The notes under the pieces were generated by a model. That model saw only the letters and a list, made by a program, of their open reading frames with translations, was not told the DNA's origin and ran no database searches. Both the position numbers and the translations under genes were made by a program. Positions 15,720 through 24,468 of a stretch of DNA of 64,000 bases are shown in pieces (positions within the stretch are counted from its first letter, which is position 1; the number at the start of each line of letters is the position of its first letter). Origin of the DNA: Acetobacterium sp965140355 (GTDB lineage: Bacteria > Bacillota > Clostridia > Eubacteriales > Eubacteriaceae); assembly GCA_965140355.1 (NCBI GenBank), contig OZ223194.1, positions 1,302,001 through 1,366,000 on the forward strand, given 5' to 3'.

Positions 15720-16127
15720 ATGGAATTATTTAACCGAATTAAGAAAAACAAAAAAGGGTTCACCCTGGTGGAAATTATTGTCGTATTGGTTATTCTGGCA
15801 ATCTTGGCGGCATTTACAATACCGGCTATGTTGGGATTTGTGAATGATGCAAATAAAAAAGCGGAAACAGCACAAGCAAGAGAATGCTATGTAGCGGCTC
15901 AAGCCATTGCAACAGAGATGATGTCAACAGGATCTACTGCAGCTCAAACTGAAGCGGTTGTAGGGGATGTAACATCAGCAAAAATGGCTGCATATCTTAA
16001 TGGTGATGTAAGTGGAACAATTACTGCCGTTACAGTTGATGCAACTGGTAAAGTATCTAATCTTGAATATACAGGTGGTAATGGAACTGTAATTACAATT
16101 ACAGGTGGAAAGTTAACTTATAATTAA
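15720..16127 (+). CDS. pilA: Type IV major pilin
   Basis: A 135-residue prepilin with a basic leader MELFNRIKKNKKG cut after Gly by the prepilin peptidase, then the conserved FTLVEIIVVLVILAILAAF helix with Glu at position 5. The short C-terminal domain is rich in Ala, Thr and Gly and lacks the disulfide cysteines of proteobacterial pilins. AAGGAG is nine bases before the ATG. Its own leader, riboswitch and following terminator make it a separately controlled unit, the highest-expressed one expected in the locus. It is the best candidate for the fibre subunit since the other pilin-like genes are longer or atypical. Confidence 0.92.
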   Translation: MELFNRIKKNKKGFTLVEIIVVLVILAILAAFTIPAMLGFVNDANKKAETAQARECYVAAQAIATEMMSTGSTAAQTEAVVGDVTSAKMAAYLNGDVSGTITAVTVDATGKVSNLEYTGGNGTVITITGGKLTYN

Positions 16128-16192
16128 TTAGCTTTCTGAGGTATCATTGGGTGCTGAATATGACTCCGTCCTATGCGCCATAGGATAGATTT

Positions 16193-16249
16193 CTCCTTAT
16201 CCAAGGCGCAAACCCGTCATTGGGTTTGTGACTAGATAAGGAGTTTTTT
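16193..16249 (+). terminator. Intrinsic terminator after pilA
   Basis: CTCCTTATC (16193-16201) pairs with GATAAGGAG (16235-16243), with an inner AAACCC/GGGTTT stem, followed by six T. A separate 7-bp hairpin TCCTATG/CATAGGA precedes it at 16169-16185. Confidence 0.9.
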
Positions 16250-16262
16250 ATAGTTAGATGAT

Positions 16263-16328
16263 GCTTGATTTCGAAAAAACATCATTGATAGGTAGTCAGA
16301 TGGTGATAATTAAATCAAGCGTTTTTTT
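16263..16328 (+). terminator. Second terminator-like structure before the downstream pilus genes
   Basis: GCTTGATTT (16263-16271) pairs with AAATCAAGC (16312-16320), followed by G and seven T, with a long loop. GATGATG (16257-16263) can pair with CATCATT (16280-16286), which would interfere with it, so this may be an attenuator for the genes starting at 16439. The rest of the gap up to 16438 shows nothing more. Confidence 0.45.
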
Positions 16329-16438
16329 GAGGATTGGAATAAAATGGTTTCTCTATTTTGGGTGTTGAGATTCCACTGCGGATTTGGTTTAAAAAAATGA
16401 GTTGAGTTGTAATCATTTATTGCTACGAGGAGGTTTTG

Positions 16439-16837
16439 ATGCATCTGTTCGAAGATGATCAAGATACGCTTATGGAGAATGAACCGCGGCGATCCCGATC
16501 AGCTTTTTCATTGGCCGTTTTGAGCATCCTTTTTGTTATTGGGTTGATTATTATTGGATTGGGAATCTCTTTGTATAAGTCTACTGATGCCGCCAGTGCT
16601 CGTCTGGTTTATTTAGCCGCCAGTGCTAAAGCGGTGGAGTTTAAGGCCTCTGGCAATTATCATACGCCAGTTCAATCCGATTTGATAGAGCTGATCGGAG
16701 AGGAAGTTAATCAAGATGCCCATATTGAAGTTTTTGATGACGAACAGGATGCGGTAATTGACTATATTGTTTATATTAAAAACGGATTAGTCACCCGGTA
16801 TTCACCGGGAGAGTTGATCGTCAGTAAAGAAAAATAA
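16439..16837 (+). CDS. Unknown single-pass membrane protein of the pilus locus
   Basis: A 132-residue protein: acidic cytoplasmic N-terminus (about 1-22), one membrane helix (about 23-47) and a small outside domain with a GNYHTP segment and a beta-rich end (DYIVYIKNGLVTRYSPGELIV). It has no prepilin cleavage motif. Start ATG at 16439 is chosen because GAGGAGG ends five bases before it; a TTG one codon upstream is less likely. Its place between pilA and the prepilin peptidase suggests a part in pilus assembly, but no family was recognised. Confidence 0.75.
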   Translation: MHLFEDDQDTLMENEPRRSRSAFSLAVLSILFVIGLIIIGLGISLYKSTDAASARLVYLAASAKAVEFKASGNYHTPVQSDLIELIGEEVNQDAHIEVFDDEQDAVIDYIVYIKNGLVTRYSPGELIVSKEK

Positions 16838-16942
16838 AGCTTTATTGGTTGTTTAATAGTGGCAGCGAAATTGATTATAAGGGATAGGGAACTACCGTAA
16901 TATAGTTCAATTATTTGTTCATCAGAAAGGATATCAGCGGAG

Positions 16943-17707
16943 ATGGTCGTATTTGTTAACATCATCCTTTATGTTTATATATTTGTCCTTGGTCTTGTGA
17001 TCGGCAGTTTCCTTAATGTAGTCATCTATCGACTGCCGCAGGAGATTTCGGTTGCTAAAGGGCGTTCGTTCTGTCCGCATTGCCACGCTCCGATCAAAGG
17101 GTATCATAATATTCCAGTGTTTAGTTATTTTTGGCTGCGCGGCAAATGCGCCGATTGCGGAGAGCGGATAGCCGTTCGCTATCCATTAGTAGAATTATTT
17201 ACCGGTTTAACGGGAATTGTTATTTTGGCAGTTTATGGATTTTCTTTTCAGTGGGTTGTTGTTTTTGCCATAGGAGCCATTTTAATTTGCATTACGATGA
17301 TTGATTTTGACACTATGATCATTCCGAATGGCCTGGTTATTGCGTTAATGGTTCCAGCGCTGTTATGTTTTTTTCTTTTTCCTCAAGTTGGACTACTCGC
17401 TCGCGTGATTGGCATTTTTGTCGTTAGTTTGCCAATGCTGATTTTGATTCTTTTTATCGGGGATGCTTTTGGCGGTGGCGATATTAAACTGATGGCAGTA
17501 GCGGGGTTTATGTTAGGTTGGCAAAATACGCTTTTAGCAACCTTTATTGCCTTGATTTTGGGTGGCGGTGTTGCTGTTTATTTATTGGCAAAAAAAACAG
17601 CGAATAAACATATGGCTTTTGGTCCCTATTTATGCATCGGAATAATGACAAGTATAATTTTTGGTGATATAATAATAAGGTGGTATTTAAGCCTTTTTGG
17701 GTTATAA
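16943..17707 (+). CDS. pilD: Prepilin peptidase (leader peptidase and N-methyltransferase)
   Basis: A 254-residue, multi-helix membrane enzyme that cleaves prepilin leaders at the cytoplasmic side and methylates the new N-terminus. The N-terminal GSFLNVVIYRLP motif and the two CxxC pairs (CPHC and CADC, about residues 48-80) belong to the zinc-binding methylase part. The A24 aspartyl protease residues are in ITMIDFDTMIIPN and GDAFGGGDIKLM. All expected elements are present at normal length. It should process the four prepilin-like proteins of this locus. Confidence 0.95.
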   Translation: MVVFVNIILYVYIFVLGLVIGSFLNVVIYRLPQEISVAKGRSFCPHCHAPIKGYHNIPVFSYFWLRGKCADCGERIAVRYPLVELFTGLTGIVILAVYGFSFQWVVVFAIGAILICITMIDFDTMIIPNGLVIALMVPALLCFFLFPQVGLLARVIGIFVVSLPMLILILFIGDAFGGGDIKLMAVAGFMLGWQNTLLATFIALILGGGVAVYLLAKKTANKHMAFGPYLCIGIMTSIIFGDIIIRWYLSLFGL

Positions 17708-17741
17708 TAAGCGTACTGATCAGATCATTAATGGAGGAGCT

Positions 17742-18926
17742 ATGCCTGTTTATCAATACACTGCAAAAAATTTACAGTCCGAAGTTATTCGGGGAACGAT
17801 GGAAGCATCAACTCCGGATGTCGTACGGCGAAATTTGCGCCAGAAAAATGAATTTGCATTAAAAATCCAGGAAGTAAATGAGCATAAACAGGTCTATAAA
17901 CTCAAGCCGATGGAGATTTCTGATTTTTCGCGGCAGATTGCCAGCATGTTAGCGGCTGGAATTACGATGATCCGGGCGATTAGCATAATCGAAGAGCGAG
18001 ATATAAAACCAAGGATAAAAAAGGTGTATGAAAAACTACATACAGAAGTCGAAAATGGTAATACCTTGTCTCATGCGATGGAGCAAACCGGCGGGTCTTT
18101 TCCGGAACTGTTGATTAATATGTATAAATCCGGGGAGGTCAGCGGGCAGATGGAAGAAACGGCCCGGAAAATGGCTGAACATTACGAAAAGGAACATAAA
18201 TTGCGGACTAAAATTAAAAGCGCGATGACTTACCCGATGATTCTTTTTGTAGTTACCGTGATTGTGGTACTGTTAGTGTTTACTTTAATTTTACCCCAGT
18301 TTTTCACCTTATTTGAAGGAATTGAATTGCCAGCGATTACTCGACTGATGATCAATATCAGCACGTCGATGACCAGCTTCTGGTATCTATATATTATTGG
18401 ATTATTAGCGATAATTGCGATGGGAGCATTTTTATTAAGCTTGCCCACTGTTAAACGGGCAGTTGATCAATTAAAACTGCGCATTCCCCGAATTGGTAAA
18501 TTGATGAAAATTATTTATACCGCCCGGTTTTCCAGAACATTAAGTTCGCTTTATTCGAGTGGTTTGGCAATGATCAATGCGCTGGAAATCAGTGGTTCAA
18601 TAATTGGGAATACTTATTTACAAAACCAGTTTCCACATGTTATTGAACAAGTGCGAAATGGCGAACCGCTTTCCGCATCGATCCAAAGTATCAATGGCTT
18701 TGATTCCAAATTAGTCTCAACCATTTATATCGGGGAAGAATCCGGGAACTTGGATGAAATGTTAAATAACGTCGCCGATTCATTTGATTACGAAGCAGAA
18801 ATGGCAACAACACGATTAGTTGCTTTTATTGAACCAATTATGATTATTATAATGGCCGTGATGGTTGGTGGGATCATGTTATCGGTAATGTTGCCAATTA
18901 TGACCTTATATCAAAACATCGGATAG
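17742..18926 (+). CDS. pilC: Type IV pilus inner-membrane platform protein PilC
   Basis: A 394-residue platform protein with two repeated T2SSF domains (about 60-185 and 265-385) and three membrane helices. It links PilB/PilT motion to pilin insertion. Typical stretches are FSRQIASMLAAGITMIRAISIIEE in the first half and FSRTLSSLYSSGLAMINALEIS in the second. The start ATG at 17742 is directly preceded by GGAGGAG; an upstream in-frame start at 17697 has no ribosome site and overlaps pilD. Confidence 0.94.
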   Translation: MPVYQYTAKNLQSEVIRGTMEASTPDVVRRNLRQKNEFALKIQEVNEHKQVYKLKPMEISDFSRQIASMLAAGITMIRAISIIEERDIKPRIKKVYEKLHTEVENGNTLSHAMEQTGGSFPELLINMYKSGEVSGQMEETARKMAEHYEKEHKLRTKIKSAMTYPMILFVVTVIVVLLVFTLILPQFFTLFEGIELPAITRLMINISTSMTSFWYLYIIGLLAIIAMGAFLLSLPTVKRAVDQLKLRIPRIGKLMKIIYTARFSRTLSSLYSSGLAMINALEISGSIIGNTYLQNQFPHVIEQVRNGEPLSASIQSINGFDSKLVSTIYIGEESGNLDEMLNNVADSFDYEAEMATTRLVAFIEPIMIIIMAVMVGGIMLSVMLPIMTLYQNIG

Positions 18927-18937
18927 GAAGAGTGTAT

Positions 18938-20458
18938 ATGCAGACGATCGTCTTTTTTTCAAATGATGGAATCCAAATCATCCAGGGTACGATGAAACGG
19001 GGGCAATTGATTGTGTCTCATTTTCAAACGCTCCCTTTTGAACCGGGAACGCTGATTAATGGGGTAATTACCAACGAAGATGCAGTAAAACAGATTATCT
19101 CTGAGGCCGCTGCGAATAATAAAAAATTATTCAAAAATGTAAAGCTGATTATTGACAGTAGTTTAATTGCGATAAAAAATGTTGCGGTTCCCAAGCTGAA
19201 ACCAAAAGAACTCGAGGCTTTGGCGGTAGCTGAATTTGAAGACAGCGCCGGAAACTATGAAGAATTACTGGTCGACTATTCGATGATTCCGGGCCCCGAG
19301 GGAATGAATATCTTTTGTTGTGGCATTGAAAAACGGGTTGTTGAAGCTTATGTCAATTTGTTTAAAAGTGTCAATATCCCAATAATGAGTATTGATGCCG
19401 GTCTGAATGCGATCGTTCAATATGTCTCGGGAAGTAAAGATTATAATGGAATGACCTTCGCGATTAATATTTTGGACGGTAAAAATCTGGTCTCAATATT
19501 ATTTGAAAATGGTATTTATGTTTTTTCTAATCGATCCCGATTATTGGCCGAAAGAGGTACCAATGCATTTGCCGAAGAATTATCCGCAAAACTGTCGTCC
19601 CTGATTCAATTTAATAAGTCACAAAAATCCGAATATTCATTAAACATGAGCGTTTATGCCGGGATGGATGAATATGAATTAAACACCTTAAAGACGGTTA
19701 TTTTTGATCCGGAAATTGCGTTGTTTATTATTCCTCAGACTTCTAATATCAAAATTGGCTTTAAAATTGAAGAAGTTTTTGATTTCGGAAAATTTATTTA
19801 TCCGATTGTCGGTTTTTTTACCGGAAGTAAGCCGATTAACCTGGCGGTTGTTTATAGAAAAAGCAATATTGTTAAAAAGGAAATTCCGATTGCTTATAAA
19901 GCTATGGCTCTACCAGCCGGAATGATGGTATTGTTTTTATTGATTTTTGCAGCTTTTTTTGCCCTGAACTACAATGCGCAAAATAAATTGGTAGAGCTTA
20001 ATGATTATATCAGCAACCAGAATAATCAGGATGATTATTTAAAAGCAAACGCTTTGTCGGATGAGGTAGCAGCCATTGAGGCGCAAATTTCCAATATGGA
20101 AATGATCAATAAAGCCATTAATAGTAATCCCAAAGTGGTTTCAGATAAAATGAACCATTTAGTCAGTTTAACTAACAGTGTGATTGAACTGAATACCCTT
20201 GGTTATGACGGCACAACGGGAGCGATCAAAATTACGGCAATGGCCAAAAATGAGCTGGATGCATCGGCGTATGTGGAACGATTAAAAGCGACGCAGTATT
20301 TTACCCAGTTGGATTATACCGGTTACGAACAAGTGATAACAACGCGAACCGAAACGACCACCACGATTTTAGCGACAAGTGGCAGTAAGACAGCCAATAC
20401 AACAATAACAAAGGCTTATAGCTTTACCGTGGATGCTTATTTGAAAGCGGGGGTTTGA
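18938..20458 (+). CDS. PilM-PilN fusion protein
   Basis: A 506-residue protein that appears to fuse two alignment-complex parts: an actin-like PilM domain (about 1-310) on the cytoplasmic side, one membrane helix (about 326-350, AGMMVLFLLIFAAFF), a coiled coil and a periplasm-equivalent PilN domain (about 370-506). In proteobacteria these are two genes. The start ATG at 18938 has GGAAG eight bases upstream; GTG at 18932 is too close to it. The C-terminus is Thr-rich. PilO follows without a gap. Recognition of the PilM part is by fold-like pattern and gene order, with moderate certainty. Confidence 0.8.
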   Translation: MQTIVFFSNDGIQIIQGTMKRGQLIVSHFQTLPFEPGTLINGVITNEDAVKQIISEAAANNKKLFKNVKLIIDSSLIAIKNVAVPKLKPKELEALAVAEFEDSAGNYEELLVDYSMIPGPEGMNIFCCGIEKRVVEAYVNLFKSVNIPIMSIDAGLNAIVQYVSGSKDYNGMTFAINILDGKNLVSILFENGIYVFSNRSRLLAERGTNAFAEELSAKLSSLIQFNKSQKSEYSLNMSVYAGMDEYELNTLKTVIFDPEIALFIIPQTSNIKIGFKIEEVFDFGKFIYPIVGFFTGSKPINLAVVYRKSNIVKKEIPIAYKAMALPAGMMVLFLLIFAAFFALNYNAQNKLVELNDYISNQNNQDDYLKANALSDEVAAIEAQISNMEMINKAINSNPKVVSDKMNHLVSLTNSVIELNTLGYDGTTGAIKITAMAKNELDASAYVERLKATQYFTQLDYTGYEQVITTRTETTTTILATSGSKTANTTITKAYSFTVDAYLKAGV

Positions 20459-20460
20459 TC

Positions 20461-21183
20461 ATGAATAAATTAAGCCGAAGAGAGAAAATATTAATTTATG
20501 TTCTGGCCTGCTTTTTGATTGGAATGTTTGGTCTTTATTTTATCGTCAAACCAAGTTTGGAAAACTATCTGGCGGTTTCTGCTCAGGTGGAAGAAGCACA
20601 ATTTACGCAGCAATCGATGGCAATGGCGATTGATAATATTCCGGCAACGATGCAATCGCGCGATGAGGCCAATTCGAAACTGGTTGAATTAAAAACTCCC
20701 TTTTCGGCAGAACTGCCAAACGAAGGGGTTGATAAATTATTGACGCAGCTGTGTTTGGGTTATAGTTTAGCCCCGCGATCATTGGCGATTCAAAGCAATG
20801 AACCGCAAAATGTAGAAACCTTTACGGAATATCACTCAGAAAATGGGGCAGCCGCAGCAGTGGGCGGGACGAATACAACAACTACAGAAAATACGAACAA
20901 TGTCGATACTACTGGGGGAACTCAAACCAGAACGAGTGTAGTAAAAATGGAACTCACTGGGAATCAGGCGAATTTTTATCGTTTGTTGGATGCGGTATCA
21001 AATAGACCGGATATGATTATCTCATCTTTTGATATTACTTCGGAAACTTTGCCGCAATCGGGAACCACCACCAGTGGAAGCACGACCACCAACGTCGCCT
21101 ATTCTGGTTATGTACCAAAGCTGGATGGGACGAACAATGTTGTCATTAGCGTAGTATTTACGGTTTATATGGTGGCGAAATAA
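20461..21183 (+). CDS. pilO: PilO-like pilus assembly protein
   Basis: A 240-residue bitopic protein: short basic N-terminus, one membrane helix (about 10-30), coiled coil, and an outer domain with a Gly/Thr/Asn-rich insert (about 135-165). The size, topology and position directly after the PilM-N fusion (two bases after its stop) fit PilO, the partner of PilN in the alignment subcomplex. Sequence similarity to PilO is weak by eye, so the call rests largely on order and topology. Confidence 0.72.
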   Translation: MNKLSRREKILIYVLACFLIGMFGLYFIVKPSLENYLAVSAQVEEAQFTQQSMAMAIDNIPATMQSRDEANSKLVELKTPFSAELPNEGVDKLLTQLCLGYSLAPRSLAIQSNEPQNVETFTEYHSENGAAAAVGGTNTTTTENTNNVDTTGGTQTRTSVVKMELTGNQANFYRLLDAVSNRPDMIISSFDITSETLPQSGTTTSGSTTTNVAYSGYVPKLDGTNNVVISVVFTVYMVAK

Positions 21184-21271
21184 AACAAAAAAATTAAGCG
21201 TTTTTAAGAAAATGGTCTAGCAAGGGGGCGATTAAAAGCTTTTGTTCAGCGGTAGTTTTCAGGGAGGTGCC

Positions 21272-21715
21272 ATGAAAAAATTTGTTAACAACCAGGCCGG
21301 CGTGACATTGATTGAACTTCTTGCCGCCTTTGTGATATTATCGATTCTTTTAATTACAATTCTGGGAGCGATATTATTCAGTCAAAAAATTATTATCGGT
21401 AGTGATCAGAAGAATAATGAAGCGGCGATTGCCCAGGATTATATTGATGAAATAGTAACGAAGATTTCCAATGGGACTGACCCGACTTTAATCAAAGAAG
21501 TTGGAACGATCGAAAAAGGCAAAGCCTATAGTATGGACGATCCTTCTTTAACAGGCATAACATTGGGAACATTTAATGATGATAAATGGACAACTTACCC
21601 GCGTCAGTTTTATATTGTTTCATATAGTACAACTGGCTATAATGTGTATTTTCGTTCCTATTACAACAACGGCTCAGCCCAGATTAATTATACTGCTTTC
21701 GCGAAAAAAAAGTAA
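21272..21715 (+). CDS. Minor pilin / pseudopilin
   Basis: A 147-residue prepilin with leader MKKFVNNQAG followed by VTLIELLAAFVILSILL, with Glu at position 5 of the mature form. The start ATG at 21272 has GGGAGGTG just upstream; the longer open frame to 21242 lacks one. It probably belongs to the minor pilin group that primes fibre assembly (FimU/PilV-like). The soluble domain shows no known motif. Confidence 0.85.
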   Translation: MKKFVNNQAGVTLIELLAAFVILSILLITILGAILFSQKIIIGSDQKNNEAAIAQDYIDEIVTKISNGTDPTLIKEVGTIEKGKAYSMDDPSLTGITLGTFNDDKWTTYPRQFYIVSYSTTGYNVYFRSYYNNGSAQINYTAFAKKK

Positions 21716-21826
21716 AATTTAAACTAAAAAGGAAAACAAAATTGATTGTGTATTTAAAGTAGATAAGTGTAAAATTACCATGAAGTTCTCAATTATCTAT
21801 TTATTTGAGTTGTAGAGGAGGTTGTT

Positions 21827-23839
21827 ATGCAAGACCGATGGATGAATTTAAAAAAGAATCAAAGTGGTAGTGCATTGCCTTTTGTTATCATTTTAGGGCT
21901 TGTTTTGCTGATTGTTGTTGCGTCGTTGATGACTGTTGCAACGGGTGGAATCAGCTTTACGCAGACTTCTGTTGAAAGCCGACAAGCATACATTGATGCC
22001 AAGTCGGTAACCGAGTATGGTAAGATTTTAATTGAAGATAAAGTAGCGGAAATGGACGATCCAGCCAATCCCCTGCCGCCTCAGAACACCGATAATACAA
22101 CCGGTGATATTATTTTCTATATTGACGGGACCCGTTCAAATCCGAATGATCCACTAACACTGACAAAAGCAACGACAGCATCATCGGCGACTATTGGAGT
22201 TGGTAAATTGAAATGGAAACAAACGGTATTAACCGGTGATGATGAAAACGGAACGGCAACAACAACTTATTCAATTTCGGTGGAAACACAAAATTTGCGT
22301 AGAAAACTGAATTATGAAAGAACTTTTGATTATAAGACGGAAACGGTGACAACGCCGGGAACTGGTGGGATTCCTCAGGCACCGGAGAAGCCTGATCTGC
22401 CGAATCTTGATTTAAATCAATTTTCGACAGTTGGAGAAGTGCAAAAGCTTGATTGGAAAACGATAAATTTTAAGGTTAACGGTAGTCAGAATTATGGGAT
22501 CGGAAGTCCGGTTGACGACAATAACGGGGTTCTCACAGTTAGGCCTGCCGATGCCCAATTTGACAATTGTAAGATTAATCTCAAAGATATTAAGTTTATT
22601 AATGAAAAGACCTTGAACATAGCGGCAAACAAAATTGCCATAACAACAGAATTGCCTAATAATTGGAAATCGACGTTTAAATTTGGATTAAAGGAAAGTG
22701 ATACCTTCAAAACTGATTTATTATATTTTGTTAATGGTTATAAAATTGGGAGTTCGACATCAACCAATACATTAGTAGCTAAAGATATCTATATAAAAGG
22801 GGATTTGGAAATTCAAGATGCTTCATCACTGAATATCGATTGTGATAACTTGTGGATTACTGGTACGTTGAATTTAAATAAAAATTTAGCTACTGGTAAA
22901 ATTAATGCTAAAAATATCATCATTGACGGTGACTTGAAAATGAATAGTTCAACAACGTTAATAGCTGATTGTCCTAACGTTTGGGTGGATGGACAGATAA
23001 TTTGTGATTCAAATAAGCAAGTAATGACTTTCAAGAATATACAATATTTAAAAACAAGTGATATAAATCTTCGAAATGAGAGTGCGCTTACAATTATGGG
23101 AGATCCGACAAAAGATATAAATCAGGTTGAAATCGGGGCGATTAATTCCAGTAGTTCGGCTCAAAAAATAAATATAACAGATTTGTACTATTTCAACTGC
23201 TTGGGTATAACACAAAACGGTTGGTCACCAAATGGAGCGACTAATATTGAGTCCAGAATTGTTATAATTGATGGAGATTTATTTCTTAATGGAATTAATG
23301 CTAATAATTTTAAAATCCTTACTGAATATTTTGTCTGTAAAGGAAATGCAACCTTTAAGCAGTTAACGAATACATTCTATATTGGAAATGTTAATCAAAA
23401 AACCAGTTGTATAAAGTTCGACGGGACTTACAGCCAAACTGATGCAAAAGTTGTGTTATATGGAAATACGAATATCGTTTTTGGTAAAAATGTAACAATA
23501 GCTAATTGGGGAGATAACGTGATTGACTTAACCTCGGACAATATCTATTTTATGGGAAGTATTGATACGCAACAAAATTATACAAATAATAAAATCCTTT
23601 GTAACGGTGCGACTGATTTGAATCAGGCGAATGTTTTATTAAAAAGCTCAGCGTTAAATCCAACGCGTGATGCCGGTAAGTATATTGGTTTTACGACTAA
23701 CGCACTAACTGATCCAACGCTCAAACCGGGTTCATTTGATGAAATTTCATTTCCGCCGGAACCCAGCCCAGAAGGTACAACCCCAGGCACAACATCGACA
23801 ACACAAGTAATTGTGCAAGGACAAGAAAAATATTATTAA
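21827..23839 (+). CDS. Large PilX-like minor pilin with a repetitive beta-rich passenger domain
   Basis: A 670-residue surface protein. The N-terminus (KKNQSGSALPFVIILGLVLL, helix about 15-40) resembles PilX-type prepilins, which lack Glu at position 5. After a Pro-rich linker (about 180-195), residues about 240-620 contain recurring short strands such as IYIKGDLEIQDASSLNI, LWITGTLNLNK and VWVDGQIICD, spaced by 20-25 residues, the appearance of a beta-solenoid. The C-terminus is Pro/Thr-rich. GAGGAGG-like sequence precedes the ATG. A tip-located adhesin-like minor pilin is the likeliest role (inference). Confidence 0.75.
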   Translation: MQDRWMNLKKNQSGSALPFVIILGLVLLIVVASLMTVATGGISFTQTSVESRQAYIDAKSVTEYGKILIEDKVAEMDDPANPLPPQNTDNTTGDIIFYIDGTRSNPNDPLTLTKATTASSATIGVGKLKWKQTVLTGDDENGTATTTYSISVETQNLRRKLNYERTFDYKTETVTTPGTGGIPQAPEKPDLPNLDLNQFSTVGEVQKLDWKTINFKVNGSQNYGIGSPVDDNNGVLTVRPADAQFDNCKINLKDIKFINEKTLNIAANKIAITTELPNNWKSTFKFGLKESDTFKTDLLYFVNGYKIGSSTSTNTLVAKDIYIKGDLEIQDASSLNIDCDNLWITGTLNLNKNLATGKINAKNIIIDGDLKMNSSTTLIADCPNVWVDGQIICDSNKQVMTFKNIQYLKTSDINLRNESALTIMGDPTKDINQVEIGAINSSSSAQKINITDLYYFNCLGITQNGWSPNGATNIESRIVIIDGDLFLNGINANNFKILTEYFVCKGNATFKQLTNTFYIGNVNQKTSCIKFDGTYSQTDAKVVLYGNTNIVFGKNVTIANWGDNVIDLTSDNIYFMGSIDTQQNYTNNKILCNGATDLNQANVLLKSSALNPTRDAGKYIGFTTNALTDPTLKPGSFDEISFPPEPSPEGTTPGTTSTTQVIVQGQEKYY

Positions 23840-23879
23840 GACGATTCGATGGAAAACAATGAAAAGACAAGGTGTGAAA

Positions 23880-24404
23880 ATGAATCGAAGAAATGAAAAA
23901 ATAAAAAAGCATGATGGTTTTACGTTAATGGAATTAATGGTAGCTTTGTTAATCATGTCGATTCTTTTAGGCGCAGCGGCGTCAGTCTTTTTCGTTGCCA
24001 TGAAAATGTATAGCCGAGGAACGAATATCAATTATAAAGAAGGCTCAATTACCAATATAGAAACGGAGTTGCAAAATGGCTTAGCGATAGCTAAAGCAAC
24101 AGGAGTAAAAATTGCTCCGGCACCGGGCGGCGATTATAGTATTGGTTTTAATGATACGGGAGATTGTGTAGTGGTTATGAATGGCGTCGAATATCAGACC
24201 GATCAGATATCCAGTATTAAATTGTCAGTCATTAATGTAAATACCCTGGTTTACGAGATTATCCCGAAAGATACGAGTATGGCTAAATTGACAGGTGGGA
24301 TTGTAATGAATAATATTAAGTCGGGAGATCTTGATTTTAGCAGTGCGACATTAAGTGGCGCGGCGGAAAGATATCTTGTCATTACCTATGAAACAGGATC
24401 TTAA
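23880..24404 (+). CDS. Minor pilin, PilW/PilJ-like
   Basis: A 174-residue prepilin: leader MNRRNEKIKKHDG, then FTLMELMVALLIMSILLGAAAS, the canonical cleavage site and Glu at position 5. AAGGTG is placed well for the ATG at 23880; starts further upstream (23859 or 23811) are possible but less well supported, the latter overlapping the preceding gene. It is the last gene of the pilus locus. Confidence 0.82.
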   Translation: MNRRNEKIKKHDGFTLMELMVALLIMSILLGAAASVFFVAMKMYSRGTNINYKEGSITNIETELQNGLAIAKATGVKIAPAPGGDYSIGFNDTGDCVVVMNGVEYQTDQISSIKLSVINVNTLVYEIIPKDTSMAKLTGGIVMNNIKSGDLDFSSATLSGAAERYLVITYETGS

Positions 24405-24468
24405 ATTTTAGTTGAAAGAATATTTGTTGATCGGTTATGATTAATATAAAAACTTTAGGAGGAAACCA

